DNA of 62,233 nt, taken from positions 266,373-328,605 of the forward strand of contig NZ_PGFZ01000004.1 of assembly GCF_002923755.1 (NCBI RefSeq), read 5' to 3'. The position numbers and the translations under genes are program-made. This document shows, in pieces, positions 55,654 through 62,233 of the stretch (positions within the stretch are counted from its first letter, which is position 1; every line of letters begins with the position of its first letter). The stretch comes from Methylovulum psychrotolerans (lineage in GTDB: Bacteria; Pseudomonadota; Gammaproteobacteria; Methylococcales; Methylomonadaceae). The notes beneath the pieces were generated by a model. The model had not been told where the DNA came from. It saw only the letters and a list, made by a program, of their open reading frames with translations, and searched no databases.

Positions 55654-55870
55654 TTCTTATAGATTGCCCAATATAATCGTCATGATTTTCACCAATATCA
55701 CCCGGCCCAAACGTTAACATACCGCTAAGCTGTAACAACGGGTCATCAGTAGCCGTCTGTGCTTGCATTGTCAAAGCCATTTCTAAGGCACTGACGACAA
55801 AGGCATTTATATTATTCATTTCTGATAACTGCCGATTAATTTCGTCGGGTATGTCAATGGTAATATTCAT
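55646..55870 (-). CDS. Antitoxin partner of the PIN toxin
   Basis: A 74-residue protein encoded directly upstream of and overlapping the PIN toxin gene. The first half (NITIDIPDEINRQL) resembles the N terminus of small ribbon-helix-helix type antitoxins. The C-terminal half (LQLSGMLTFGPGDIGENHDD) is likely to be the toxin-binding tail. It lies 31 bp after hoxY. The pair may autoregulate from its own promoter, but none is clear. Confidence 0.72.
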   Translation of the reverse strand: MNITIDIPDEINRQLSEMNNINAFVVSALEMALTMQAQTATDDPLLQLSGMLTFGPGDIGENHDDYIGQSIRND

Positions 55871-55901
55871 ATTTTCACCTGATTATTAAAAACAATGTGG
55901 C

Positions 55902-56441
55902 TTAATCATAATGCACCAACCCATAATCCAATTTCGGCTCCCTGCCCGCCAACAAATCGGTCAAAAACGCCCAAAACACATCCGCTGAGGGAGGGCAACC
56001 GGGTAGGTAGTAATCTATCTTCACCACCTCGTGTATCGGGCGTACCTTATCCAATAATAGCGGCAGTTCAACATCGTTGGGGATTTGTGGGTTTTCTACA
56101 CCGATGCCGTCCAGATAGGCTTCGGCCAAACATTCTTCTAACGGGATGAAGTTACGCATGGCGGGTAAGCCACCGTTGATAGCACAAGCGCCGACCGCAA
56201 CCAGGATTTTGCATTGTTTGCGGAATTCGCGCAGGGTATGGACGTTTTCGGAATTGCACACGCCGCCTTCTATCAGGCCGACATCACAAGGGCCACAATG
56301 CTCTATGTCAGTTAGGGGCGAGCGGTCGAACTCAACCAATTCGGCGAGTTGGATAATGCGCTCGTCAATATCCAAAAACGACATGTGGCAACCGAAGCAG
56401 CCCGCCAGTGAAGTGGTGGCTATTTTAATTTTATTCGCCAT
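55902..56441 (-). CDS. hoxY: HoxY, small subunit of the hydrogenase
   Basis: A 179-residue small subunit using the ATG at 56441 (ANKIKIATTSLAGCFGCHMS); a longer frame to 56495 is less likely because it overlaps hoxU heavily. The proximal [4Fe-4S] ligands are in LAGCFGCHMSFLD, HCGPCDVGLIEGGVCN-like and YLPGCPPSADVFW. It passes electrons between the HoxH site and HoxU. It overlaps hoxU by 11 bp, so the two are translationally coupled. Confidence 0.93.
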   Translation of the reverse strand: MANKIKIATTSLAGCFGCHMSFLDIDERIIQLAELVEFDRSPLTDIEHCGPCDVGLIEGGVCNSENVHTLREFRKQCKILVAVGACAINGGLPAMRNFIPLEECLAEAYLDGIGVENPQIPNDVELPLLLDKVRPIHEVVKIDYYLPGCPPSADVFWAFLTDLLAGREPKLDYGLVHYD

Positions 56442-57147
56442 GCGCTTGCTCCGTTGCCAAACTGACGGCATCAATGTCCTGATGGTCATAAACACGTTGC
56501 CCTATCGGCACTTGATAGGCGGTGCGCTTGCTGATAATCGCCCCGGTCGGGCAGATATGCGTGGCCTTGTCGGTGACGGCCAAATCGGTATCTTTCAGCA
56601 AGCCGCTTTCGGCATTGACGATCAGATGCTTGTTAATGCCGCGCCCGCTGATGGCGAAGACATTTTTGCCGTCGTGCTGTTGGCTGGCCCGCACGCACAG
56701 GGTACAAAAAATGCAGCGGTTATGGTCAATCAGGACATCGGGGTGCGATGCGTCCATCTGGCGGTGGGGATAAAATAGCGGAAAATGGTCGTCGAGCATA
56801 TTCAGATGGTAAGCCACGGCCTGTAATTGGCAGTTGCCGGTCTTTTCGCAAGACGGGCAAAAATGGTTGCCTTCGACAAAGAGCATTTGGGTGATTTTTT
56901 GCCTATCGGCATTCAGCTCTTGGGTGTTGTTCAACACATCCTGGCCTTCAGCGGCGGGGAAAGTGCAGGCAGAACAGTTACGCCCATTGACATTGACGGT
57001 ACAAAGCTTGCAACTGCCGTGCGGGGTAAATTCAGGATGATGGCATAAATGCGGGATATAAACCCCGGCGGCGGTGGCCGCCTGCATAATGGTCTGCCCG
57101 TCTGCAAACGGAATGGCTTTTCCGTCCAAAGTGATAGTCTTAGTCAT
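56431..57147 (-). CDS. hoxU: HoxU, iron-sulfur diaphorase subunit
   Basis: A 238-residue subunit related to the N-terminal part of NuoG. A [2Fe-2S] domain comes first (LCHHPEFTPHGSCKLCTVNV, RNCSACTFPA). A His-Cys3 [4Fe-4S] site follows (HFCPSCEKTGNCQLQ) and a further [4Fe-4S] site after that (NRCIFCTLCVRAS, with CPTGAI). It carries electrons between HoxF and HoxY. It overlaps hoxF by 8 bp and hoxY by 11 bp. Confidence 0.95.
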   Translation of the reverse strand: MTKTITLDGKAIPFADGQTIMQAATAAGVYIPHLCHHPEFTPHGSCKLCTVNVNGRNCSACTFPAAEGQDVLNNTQELNADRQKITQMLFVEGNHFCPSCEKTGNCQLQAVAYHLNMLDDHFPLFYPHRQMDASHPDVLIDHNRCIFCTLCVRASQQHDGKNVFAISGRGINKHLIVNAESGLLKDTDLAVTDKATHICPTGAIISKRTAYQVPIGQRVYDHQDIDAVSLATEQAHGE

Positions 57148-58927
57148 GTTCTGCCTCTATTTGTGCCAGATGCGCAGCGGGGTCGTTGCGGTTCGCCATG
57201 CGCCGGGCGGTCTCTAAGGCCGCATCCAGATCAAAGCCCGGTTCATAACTGATTTTTTTCAATTGGCTTTGGTAGACTTCGGGGAAGCGTTCCAAGGTCG
57301 TTAAAATGGGGTTGGCGGCGGTTTGTCCTAGCCCACAATGGCTCTGGTTTTTGACCAATTGGCAAAGCTCTTCTAAAGCCACCACATCACCCGCCGAGCC
57401 ATGGCCGCTAACAATTTTATCCAGTTGTTTTTTCAGCAAAGACGTGCCGACCCGGCAGGGCGTACAAAAGCCGCAGCTTTCGTGGGCGAAAAAGTGGGTG
57501 AAATTATTGACAATATCAAGCAGGTTACGGCGGGTGTTAAAGATAATAAACGAGCCGCCCGTCGCCAAATCTTCAAACGCCAACAGACGGTGCAGCTCTT
57601 GGGCGGAAATGAACGTCCCCGACGGCCCGCCGACTTGTACGCCCAACACGTCGTCCGCGCCGCAGTCGTTAAGGATGGTTTGGACGCTAGTGCCGAAAGG
57701 GTATTCATAAATGCCGGGGCGGCGGCAATCGCCGCTGATGCTAAGGATTTTTGTCCCCTTAGATTTGTCCGTGCCGATGCTGGCGAAACCTTCGCCGCCG
57801 TTTAGGGCAATATGTGCGGCCGCCAAAAAAGTCTCGACATTATTAACGACCGTAGGCTTACCCAGATAGCCGTGCGTGACCGGATAAGGCGGGCGGTTAC
57901 GCGGCACACCCATTTTACCTTCCAGCGATTCGATCAAAGCCGATTCTTCGCCGCAGATATACGCCCCCGCCCCCAAACAAATGCTAATGTCGAAACTAAA
58001 GTCTTGGCCTAAAATCGCATTGCCCAATAAGCCCGCTACCCGCCGCCGAGCCAGAACGGCTTGTAACGGTTCATACAGGAACAAGTATTCGCCGCGCAAA
58101 TATAAAAAGCCTTGGCTAGCCCCGATCAGTGCCGCGCACACAGTCATACCTTCAAACACTTGCTCGGCATAGCGGTTCAGCAACACCCGGTCTTTAAACG
58201 TGCCGGGTTCGCCTTCGTCGGCGTTACAGACCACATAACGCACCGCGTCCGCCTCTTCGGCACAAAACCGCCACTTCATCGCCGTTTTAAAGCCCGCCCC
58301 GCCGCGCCCACGCAAACCGGATTGCTCAAGTGCCGCCAGCGTCGCCGCCTTGCCTCGGCTAAACACCACCTGTAAAGCGGCTCCTGGTGCTACGGTTTGG
58401 CTTAACAGGAGGGCGGTTTTTTGGATATTGTCACTGACTACAAATAATTCGGCAGGCCATTCTGCCACGGGCTTGCGCTGGCTAATCAAATCAGCTATCT
58501 GGTCAATTTTGGCCTTATCCAACCGCGTCAAAGCCCTGCCGTTTACCAAACCCGCCGGCCCTTGGTCGCATAAGCCCGTACAGGACGTGTTATCCAAACT
58601 GACTACGCCATCCGCGTGTACCCCACCCACCGGCACCTGTAAACGTTCGGACAAATACGCCATTAACTCCGCTTTGCCGAGCATTTGGTCAGTAATCGAG
58701 TCGCTGATCAGCAGCTCATACTCGCCCTGGGGCTGTAAATGGAAAAAACTGTAAAACTCCACCACCCCGATGATATGGGTGCGGGGAATGTTTAACAATT
58801 CGGCCAACTGTTCTATCGCCGCTGCGGGTATATAATGGTAACGGCCCTGCACCGCCCTTAAGATGGCGAGCAACTGCGTGGCTTGGTAGCTGTGTTGTGC
58901 TGCGAGTTCCTGAATAACGTGTCTCAT
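57140..58927 (-). CDS. hoxF: HoxF, NAD(H)/FMN diaphorase subunit with NuoE-like N terminus
   Basis: A 595-residue subunit with the same plan as Ralstonia HoxF (about 600 residues). A NuoE-like region at about 1-150 leads into NuoF: FMN site (LRGRGGAGFKTAMKWRFC), NAD site (NADEGEPGTFKDR, GAGAYICGEESALIESLEG) and the [4Fe-4S] ligands (ESCGFCTPCRVGTS, with SHCGLGQTA). In the NuoE-like region only CTGLC is present of the usual four cysteines; the first pair is replaced by SDSITDQ. No separate hoxE exists here. It is the first gene of the operon. Confidence 0.95.
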   Translation of the reverse strand: MRHVIQELAAQHSYQATQLLAILRAVQGRYHYIPAAAIEQLAELLNIPRTHIIGVVEFYSFFHLQPQGEYELLISDSITDQMLGKAELMAYLSERLQVPVGGVHADGVVSLDNTSCTGLCDQGPAGLVNGRALTRLDKAKIDQIADLISQRKPVAEWPAELFVVSDNIQKTALLLSQTVAPGAALQVVFSRGKAATLAALEQSGLRGRGGAGFKTAMKWRFCAEEADAVRYVVCNADEGEPGTFKDRVLLNRYAEQVFEGMTVCAALIGASQGFLYLRGEYLFLYEPLQAVLARRRVAGLLGNAILGQDFSFDISICLGAGAYICGEESALIESLEGKMGVPRNRPPYPVTHGYLGKPTVVNNVETFLAAAHIALNGGEGFASIGTDKSKGTKILSISGDCRRPGIYEYPFGTSVQTILNDCGADDVLGVQVGGPSGTFISAQELHRLLAFEDLATGGSFIIFNTRRNLLDIVNNFTHFFAHESCGFCTPCRVGTSLLKKQLDKIVSGHGSAGDVVALEELCQLVKNQSHCGLGQTAANPILTTLERFPEVYQSQLKKISYEPGFDLDAALETARRMANRNDPAAHLAQIEAEHD

Positions 58928-59052
58928 GATTGCCGCTGCCTATATTGGAAAAGTACCTCGGATGATCTCTAGTGATACCCCGCTCACCGGACTGGCCTAA
59001 GACCTTAAGCCTTTGGCTGGCTGGCGGGTAAAATAAAAACACTACATTTTAT

Positions 59053-59061
59053 ATTGTATCA
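59053..59061 (-). promoter_or_regulatory. Possible extended -10 promoter of the hox operon
   Basis: On the minus strand TGATACAAT forms an extended -10 about 125 bp before the hoxF start, matching the element before the gene at 7500. No good -35 was found, and no -24/-12 element was seen. Visual match only. Confidence 0.35.
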
Positions 59062-59137
59062 TGGATGACCGTTAGCGCTCATTACACAGCAGATGGTCAG
59101 TCAGGGCAATTGCATTAAAACCTAGCTGACACGCGGA

Positions 59138-59233
59138 TATACTGTGAACGGCCAAGTTTTCGGCTTTTACAATTTACCGTAGGGTACGCTGTACCCTACC
59201 AAAAAAACCGAAAACTTGGCCGTTTGAAGTATA
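59138..59233. repeat. Nested inverted repeat (MITE- or REP-like), about 96 bp
   Basis: The outer arms AACGGCCAAGTTTTCGG (59147-59163) and CCGAAAACTTGGCCGTT (59208-59224) are perfect inverted repeats. They extend after three mismatches to TATACT / AGTATA. Inside, GTAGGGTAC (59179-59187) and GTACCCTAC (59191-59199) form a second perfect hairpin. It lies in the 422-bp divergent region between the hox operon and the gene at 59350. No transposase is present. Nothing else was recognised in the region apart from the possible hox promoter. Confidence 0.7.
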
Positions 59234-59349
59234 GAATGGGGAATTTAAAGCCTGTTATCCATGCCTTTTATTTTCCAGCAAAGTCGTCTATACTTGGGTA
59301 ATTGAAGCTATTCGCATCCGTAGGCAATCCCATCATAAGGAAAGGCAAT

Positions 59350-61011
59350 ATGCTAGGCAAAATATCATGCATCACCATAGGCTTATGTCTGGCTTTAGCC
59401 GCCCATTCCCCCAACGCCGCCACCAATGTCGTGCTGGCCCGTTATACGTTTGACGATAGCCTGATCGAAACCGGCCCCGATACTTTTTTCGTTGTCGAAA
59501 AAGCGCGGGGCAGGGTTGCCCTCAGCAACCAATTCGCCTACAGCGGCGACCGTTCGGTACACCTGCAAGATTTCGCCAACGACCACGACTTTCCTGAGCT
59601 GCAAGGCGCTTTGCCCGTGCAAAAAAGCGGCAAGCTGCATTTTCATTTTGCCTTCATGATTGCCGACCCCAGCCAAGCTTTAAACATAGCCCTAGCCGGC
59701 CCGCAACATTTTGGCCTCAGACGTGATGGCATCAGTTTTTGGCTCCTGACAGAAAACGGTCACTTAGCGCATATCAGCGCCAACACCACCCAGCCCCTCT
59801 TTGCACCCCAGCCCTTTGTTTGGTATGTCACCGACATGATTTATGACATTCCGCGCGGGCGTTACAACTTGCGCATCACCGACGGCACTAAGGTGCTGAC
59901 CGACTTGAAAGAGGTCGCCAATGCCGCCGATATACCCGGCTCGGCAGTCAGTAAATACTCCTTTATCGGCGATCTCTGGGAAGACGTTTCCAATGTCAAC
60001 TATTTTATCGACGATGTTACCCTAATCTCCAGCGTTAGCGACACCCCATCGCCGTTTGTCGCCCCAGGCCGCCGGAAACTATTTATTGACCGCTGGCAAG
60101 AACAGCAACGCCACTTGCAGCGCAAACCCGCTTGCCTGCCCGTCGCCGCCCCCGAAGACTTTGGCCTATCCTTAAGCTGGCTGAAAAGCAACCTCAGTGC
60201 TGACGAACTGCGGGCATTCAAACAGGTATTATCCGGGCAACAGCCCCCCGTCAGCTTACCCGCTTCGGTTGAGGCGTGGCGTAGCGGTATCGGGGCATGG
60301 TATCAAGGCTGCCATGCCCTAGACGATGGCCAAGCCCAGCAAGCTGAGGCGGCGTTTGCCACGGCGCGGCAACAATTACCCGGCGGGGTGTTGGTCGATT
60401 TGGCGCATATCCAAACCTTAGCCGCGCTGCGCCAGTGGAAGGACTTGGACGGCGAACTGGCCAAAGCATCAGGTTTATGGGGTGAGGATGTCAGATACAG
60501 CGTGGTGGTCGGGCAAATCGGTTTTTTGCGCGGCGACCTGCAAGTGTTTGACCAATGGTCTGGAGTGGATGCGCAAACCCTACCCGAAGCAGATTTTATC
60601 GCCTGGGCAAACGCTTATTTCGGTGCGCCGTTAAGCACCGAAAGGCTTGGCGTAATGCTAGCCGACCCGCGCCAAAGCCCCTGCCTGCAACGCTATGTCA
60701 TCGCCGAACAGTATTTTTTTAGCCTATTATGGCGTAATTTAAACGACCAAGCCCTAGCCTACGCACAACGCCTAGCCACGCACCTTGCCGCCGTACCGAA
60801 AGCCCGCGCCTTATGGCTAGAACGTAGCGGCGATGCCGCCTTTTTAGACGGACACAGAAAAGCCGCCGCCAACGCCTATCTGGCGGCAGTCGCTTTGGTT
60901 AGTTATAGCCCTGGGGCTTTAGGTAAACTATCGGACTTAGCGCACCTGTCCGGCGATGCCACACAGGAGCGCAACTACCGCGAAGCGGTTTATGGATCTT
61001 TACGGCAGTAA
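59350..61011 (+). CDS. Exported protein of unknown function with C-terminal repeat helices
   Basis: A 553-residue protein. The ATG at 59350 is chosen because AAGGAAAGG sits just upstream and a signal peptide follows (CITIGLCLALAAHSPNAA); the frame extends to a TTG at 59302 without features. The N-terminal half resembles a jelly-roll or concanavalin-like domain (ARYTFDDSLIETGP, GKLHFHFAFMIADPSQ, NVNYFIDDVTLIS). The C-terminal half is helical with TPR-like spacing (GQAQQAEAAFATARQQL, WLERSGDAAFLDGHRKAAAN). I do not recognise the family. It diverges from the hox operon and is followed by a 37-nt hairpin. Confidence 0.78.
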   Translation: MLGKISCITIGLCLALAAHSPNAATNVVLARYTFDDSLIETGPDTFFVVEKARGRVALSNQFAYSGDRSVHLQDFANDHDFPELQGALPVQKSGKLHFHFAFMIADPSQALNIALAGPQHFGLRRDGISFWLLTENGHLAHISANTTQPLFAPQPFVWYVTDMIYDIPRGRYNLRITDGTKVLTDLKEVANAADIPGSAVSKYSFIGDLWEDVSNVNYFIDDVTLISSVSDTPSPFVAPGRRKLFIDRWQEQQRHLQRKPACLPVAAPEDFGLSLSWLKSNLSADELRAFKQVLSGQQPPVSLPASVEAWRSGIGAWYQGCHALDDGQAQQAEAAFATARQQLPGGVLVDLAHIQTLAALRQWKDLDGELAKASGLWGEDVRYSVVVGQIGFLRGDLQVFDQWSGVDAQTLPEADFIAWANAYFGAPLSTERLGVMLADPRQSPCLQRYVIAEQYFFSLLWRNLNDQALAYAQRLATHLAAVPKARALWLERSGDAAFLDGHRKAAANAYLAAVALVSYSPGALGKLSDLAHLSGDATQERNYREAVYGSLRQ

Positions 61012-61013
61012 AC

Positions 61014-61050
61014 GGAGTGCAATGGCCTTTAGCCATTGCACGATGGCCTA
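61014..61050 (+). repeat. 37-nt hairpin repeat, copy 2 (after the gene at 59350)
   Basis: Stem GTGCAATGG / CCATTGCAC with a 7-nt loop, beginning 3 nt after the stop codon. It matches the reverse complement of 53602-53638 at 35 of 37 positions and has the same orientation relative to its upstream gene as that copy. Confidence 0.7.
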
Positions 61051-61172
61051 ACCGTGCGTACTAACGTTTAGCCTGTCGTTTGCTTAACGCCGGACTCTAT
61101 AATCCGTTCAATTCCATACAAGGAAGGTCTGGAGACAGACGACACCATTAAGCAGTCTATTATCCCACGCTA

Positions 61173-61307
61173 TCAACCAGCTAAAGCCGGCCTGATAAGC
61201 CGTCTCAATCGGTACATAAACCCAGTCACAGGTTTTCTCTTGTAATGGTTCATAATACCGTCAATCTTATTATGCACTTGATCGTGCATGTGGACTTTAC
61301 GCGGCAT
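61173..61307 (-). CDS. Small ORF, 44 residues, uncertain
   Basis: A 45-codon frame opening with MPRKVHMHDQVHNKID and ending RLRRLIRPALAG. AGGAG sits seven bases before the ATG, which is good spacing. The peptide is basic and has no recognised motif. It may be a real small protein or the remnant of a longer gene. It lies within a 750-bp region between the gene ending at 61011 and the AbrB-like gene; apart from a hairpin repeat and a promoter nothing else was found there. Confidence 0.35.
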   Translation of the reverse strand: MPRKVHMHDQVHNKIDGIMNHYKRKPVTGFMYRLRRLIRPALAG

Positions 61308-61593
61308 GGCGACTCTCCTTAAGTGTATAGGCTTAGGCCGTGAAACGGTTACAGCCCGATACCCTTATCGGCCCCCACCTGCTGATACTGCCTAAATGAC
61401 GGGTAAATAATACCACGGCAGCATAAGTTTAAGCTGTAACTTTTTCACTTGAGGTGTTGTGATATATTACCCAAGCCTCTGCACCTAAAAGGAGCGGTGT
61501 GCTTCAATAGAGTAATCCTGTCATTTCGCCCATCCAACGGCGGGCTGGCAAATGGTGTGTTGGCAATAAATAACTTGTTGTCAACAAATAGCC

Positions 61594-61622
61594 TTGACAC
61601 ATTAGTGTTATAGACCTATCTT
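61594..61622 (+). promoter_or_regulatory. Sigma-70 promoter of the AbrB-like gene
   Basis: A perfect -35 TTGACA, a 17-bp spacer and TATCTT give a strong match. The expected start is near 61629, about 135 nt before the ATG. A small dyad TTGTTGTCAACAA just upstream (61577-61589 region) may be an operator. Confidence 0.55.
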
Positions 61623-61763
61623 AGAACAGCGTTTTTGGCAAAACGCCGCCACAGCCCGATTCAATAAAACACCGCTTAACATAATTCTCATACTATGGGG
61701 TTACCTTGGCAACGGAATAAAGGCGTTAAACAGGCACATTTTTCGGTAATTTTGAGGGGCAAC

Positions 61764-62000
61764 ATGCAAACAGTCACTGTTTCTGAGCAAGATCAAGTTA
61801 TTATCCCTTTAGAGATACGCAAACGACTGGGAATTAACTCTGGCAACCAGCTTAATTTTATTCTGGAAGGTTCAGATTTAAGGGTTGAAGTTATGCCCCA
61901 TATTCAGCCAACACATCCTGATGATGGCTACGGACTCCTTGTCTGCAAGCAACCGGGCGAAAGGCATTTGGCGGATTTTGATGTTACACAAGCTATGTAA
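61764..62000 (+). CDS. AbrB/MazE-type DNA-binding protein, probable antitoxin
   Basis: A 78-residue protein starting at the ATG at 61764, with GAGGGG seven bases upstream. The swapped-hairpin fold is clear in VTVSEQDQVIIPLEIRKRLG and GNQLNFILEGSDLRVEV. The C-terminal tail (GLLVCKQPGERHLADFDVTQ) is typical of antitoxins paired with PIN toxins. No complete toxin gene follows before the window edge; a 30-codon frame at 62003 and a cut gene at 62109 are next. So it is either an orphan or a partner of a decayed gene. Confidence 0.82.
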   Translation: MQTVTVSEQDQVIIPLEIRKRLGINSGNQLNFILEGSDLRVEVMPHIQPTHPDDGYGLLVCKQPGERHLADFDVTQAM

Positions 62001-62108
62001 AATGCTAACGATATGCGAAAACGACCATTTAGCCAAAAAAACACGGTCAATAACAGATGAAATTGAGATAAATTTAAAAGATGTTGAAAGATAATTGGAA
62101 TACAGCCT

Positions 62109-62233
62109 ATGTCTTATAAAATTCTTGCTTCTGTTTATGGAAAGGGACTACAAAAACTCTTTATGATGATAGTTTCCGAATTTAACAAGCAGCAATTGAA
62201 ACAAAAACAGCCTACATTCGAAATTGAATGGAC
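62109..62233 (+). CDS. Start of an unidentified gene cut by the window edge
   Basis: An ATG at 62109 opens a frame that stays open to the end of the window (41 complete codons, MSYKILASVYGKGLQKLF onward). GGAAT lies upstream. The fragment is lysine-rich and AT-rich and has no recognised motif. Confidence 0.4.
   Translation, partial: MSYKILASVYGKGLQKLFMMIVSEFNKQQLKQKQPTFEIEW

Noticed and set aside
55165-58927. Missing hoxE as evidence of a broken operon
   Set aside because: HoxF carries a NuoE-like N terminus as in Ralstonia-type enzymes, so a separate hoxE is not expected.
53602-61050. Composite transposon carrying the hox cluster, bounded by the two inverted 37-nt repeats
   Set aside because: Each repeat is a self-complementary hairpin next to a stop codon, no transposase or target duplication is visible, and the inversion simply follows the opposite strands of the two genes.
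62003-62095. 30-codon frame after the AbrB-like gene as its toxin
   Set aside because: It is too short for a PIN or MazF toxin and has none of their motifs.

Overview
The window looks like a chromosomal segment of a Gram-negative member of the Pseudomonadota, most likely a gammaproteobacterium. The evidence is outer-membrane machinery (a two-partner secretion pair, two porin families, an ExbB/ExbD/TonB set), an OxyR with the canonical redox cysteines C199 and C208, an RtcR/sigma-54 regulon, and a Ralstonia-type HoxFUYH hydrogenase. The mix of a DUF2341-ExbB fusion, a Porin_5-like porin and a giant FHA-like protein would suit a methanotroph-like lineage, but nothing here fixes the genus. I see no rRNA, tRNA, CRISPR array, prophage or intact insertion sequence.

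Layout. (1) 440-6838, minus strand: a tight five-gene operon with a membrane-tethered substrate-binding protein carrying three tandem binding domains, a STAS-domain protein, an ABC permease, an ABC ATPase and a stand-alone CheY-like receiver. (2) 7500-12535, plus strand: a 1303-residue flavin/iron-sulfur oxidoreductase and an exported cyclophilin. (3) 12556-16359: oxyR and nrtR on minus, diverging from pncA-pncB (NAD salvage); a palindrome overlaps the pncAB promoter. (4) 16475-20605: rtcR diverging from rtcB-rtcA (RNA repair), with a sigma-54 promoter and an upstream dyad.

(5) 20588-39614, minus strand: a 19 kb run that reads tpsB, tpsA (3506 residues), a DUF2341/LamG-ExbB fusion, exbD, a TonB-like protein, a porin, a periplasmic coiled-coil protein and a possible SGNH-fold protein. 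The spacing is tight except for about 95 bp before the porin gene. This is the best candidate here for an undescribed system: a giant surface exoprotein that appears to come with its own proton-motive-force-coupled motor and outer-membrane pore. (6) 39995-43922: two tandem exported paralogs resembling PstS-type binding proteins, without any ABC transporter.

(7) 44713-47232, minus strand: ECF sigma factor, zinc-finger anti-sigma factor and lipoprotein subtilase. The outer domain of the anti-sigma factor resembles the propeptide region of the protease. (8) 47319-52479, minus strand: TorF-like outer-membrane protein, retropepsin-like protease, aldo/keto reductase and two membrane-associated GTPases. 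(9) 52513-58927, minus strand: an NAD-linked bidirectional [NiFe] hydrogenase (hoxF-hoxU-hoxY, a PIN toxin-antitoxin pair, hoxH, a cupin lipoprotein, hoxW). (10) 59350-62233: an exported protein of unknown function, small repeats, a 44-codon ORF, an AbrB/MazE-like protein and a gene cut by the window edge.

Non-coding elements include a 37-nt hairpin repeat found twice, each just past the stop codon of a gene and in the same orientation to it, and a nested inverted repeat upstream of the hydrogenase operon. All functional assignments come from reading the sequence and from family knowledge; no database search was run.
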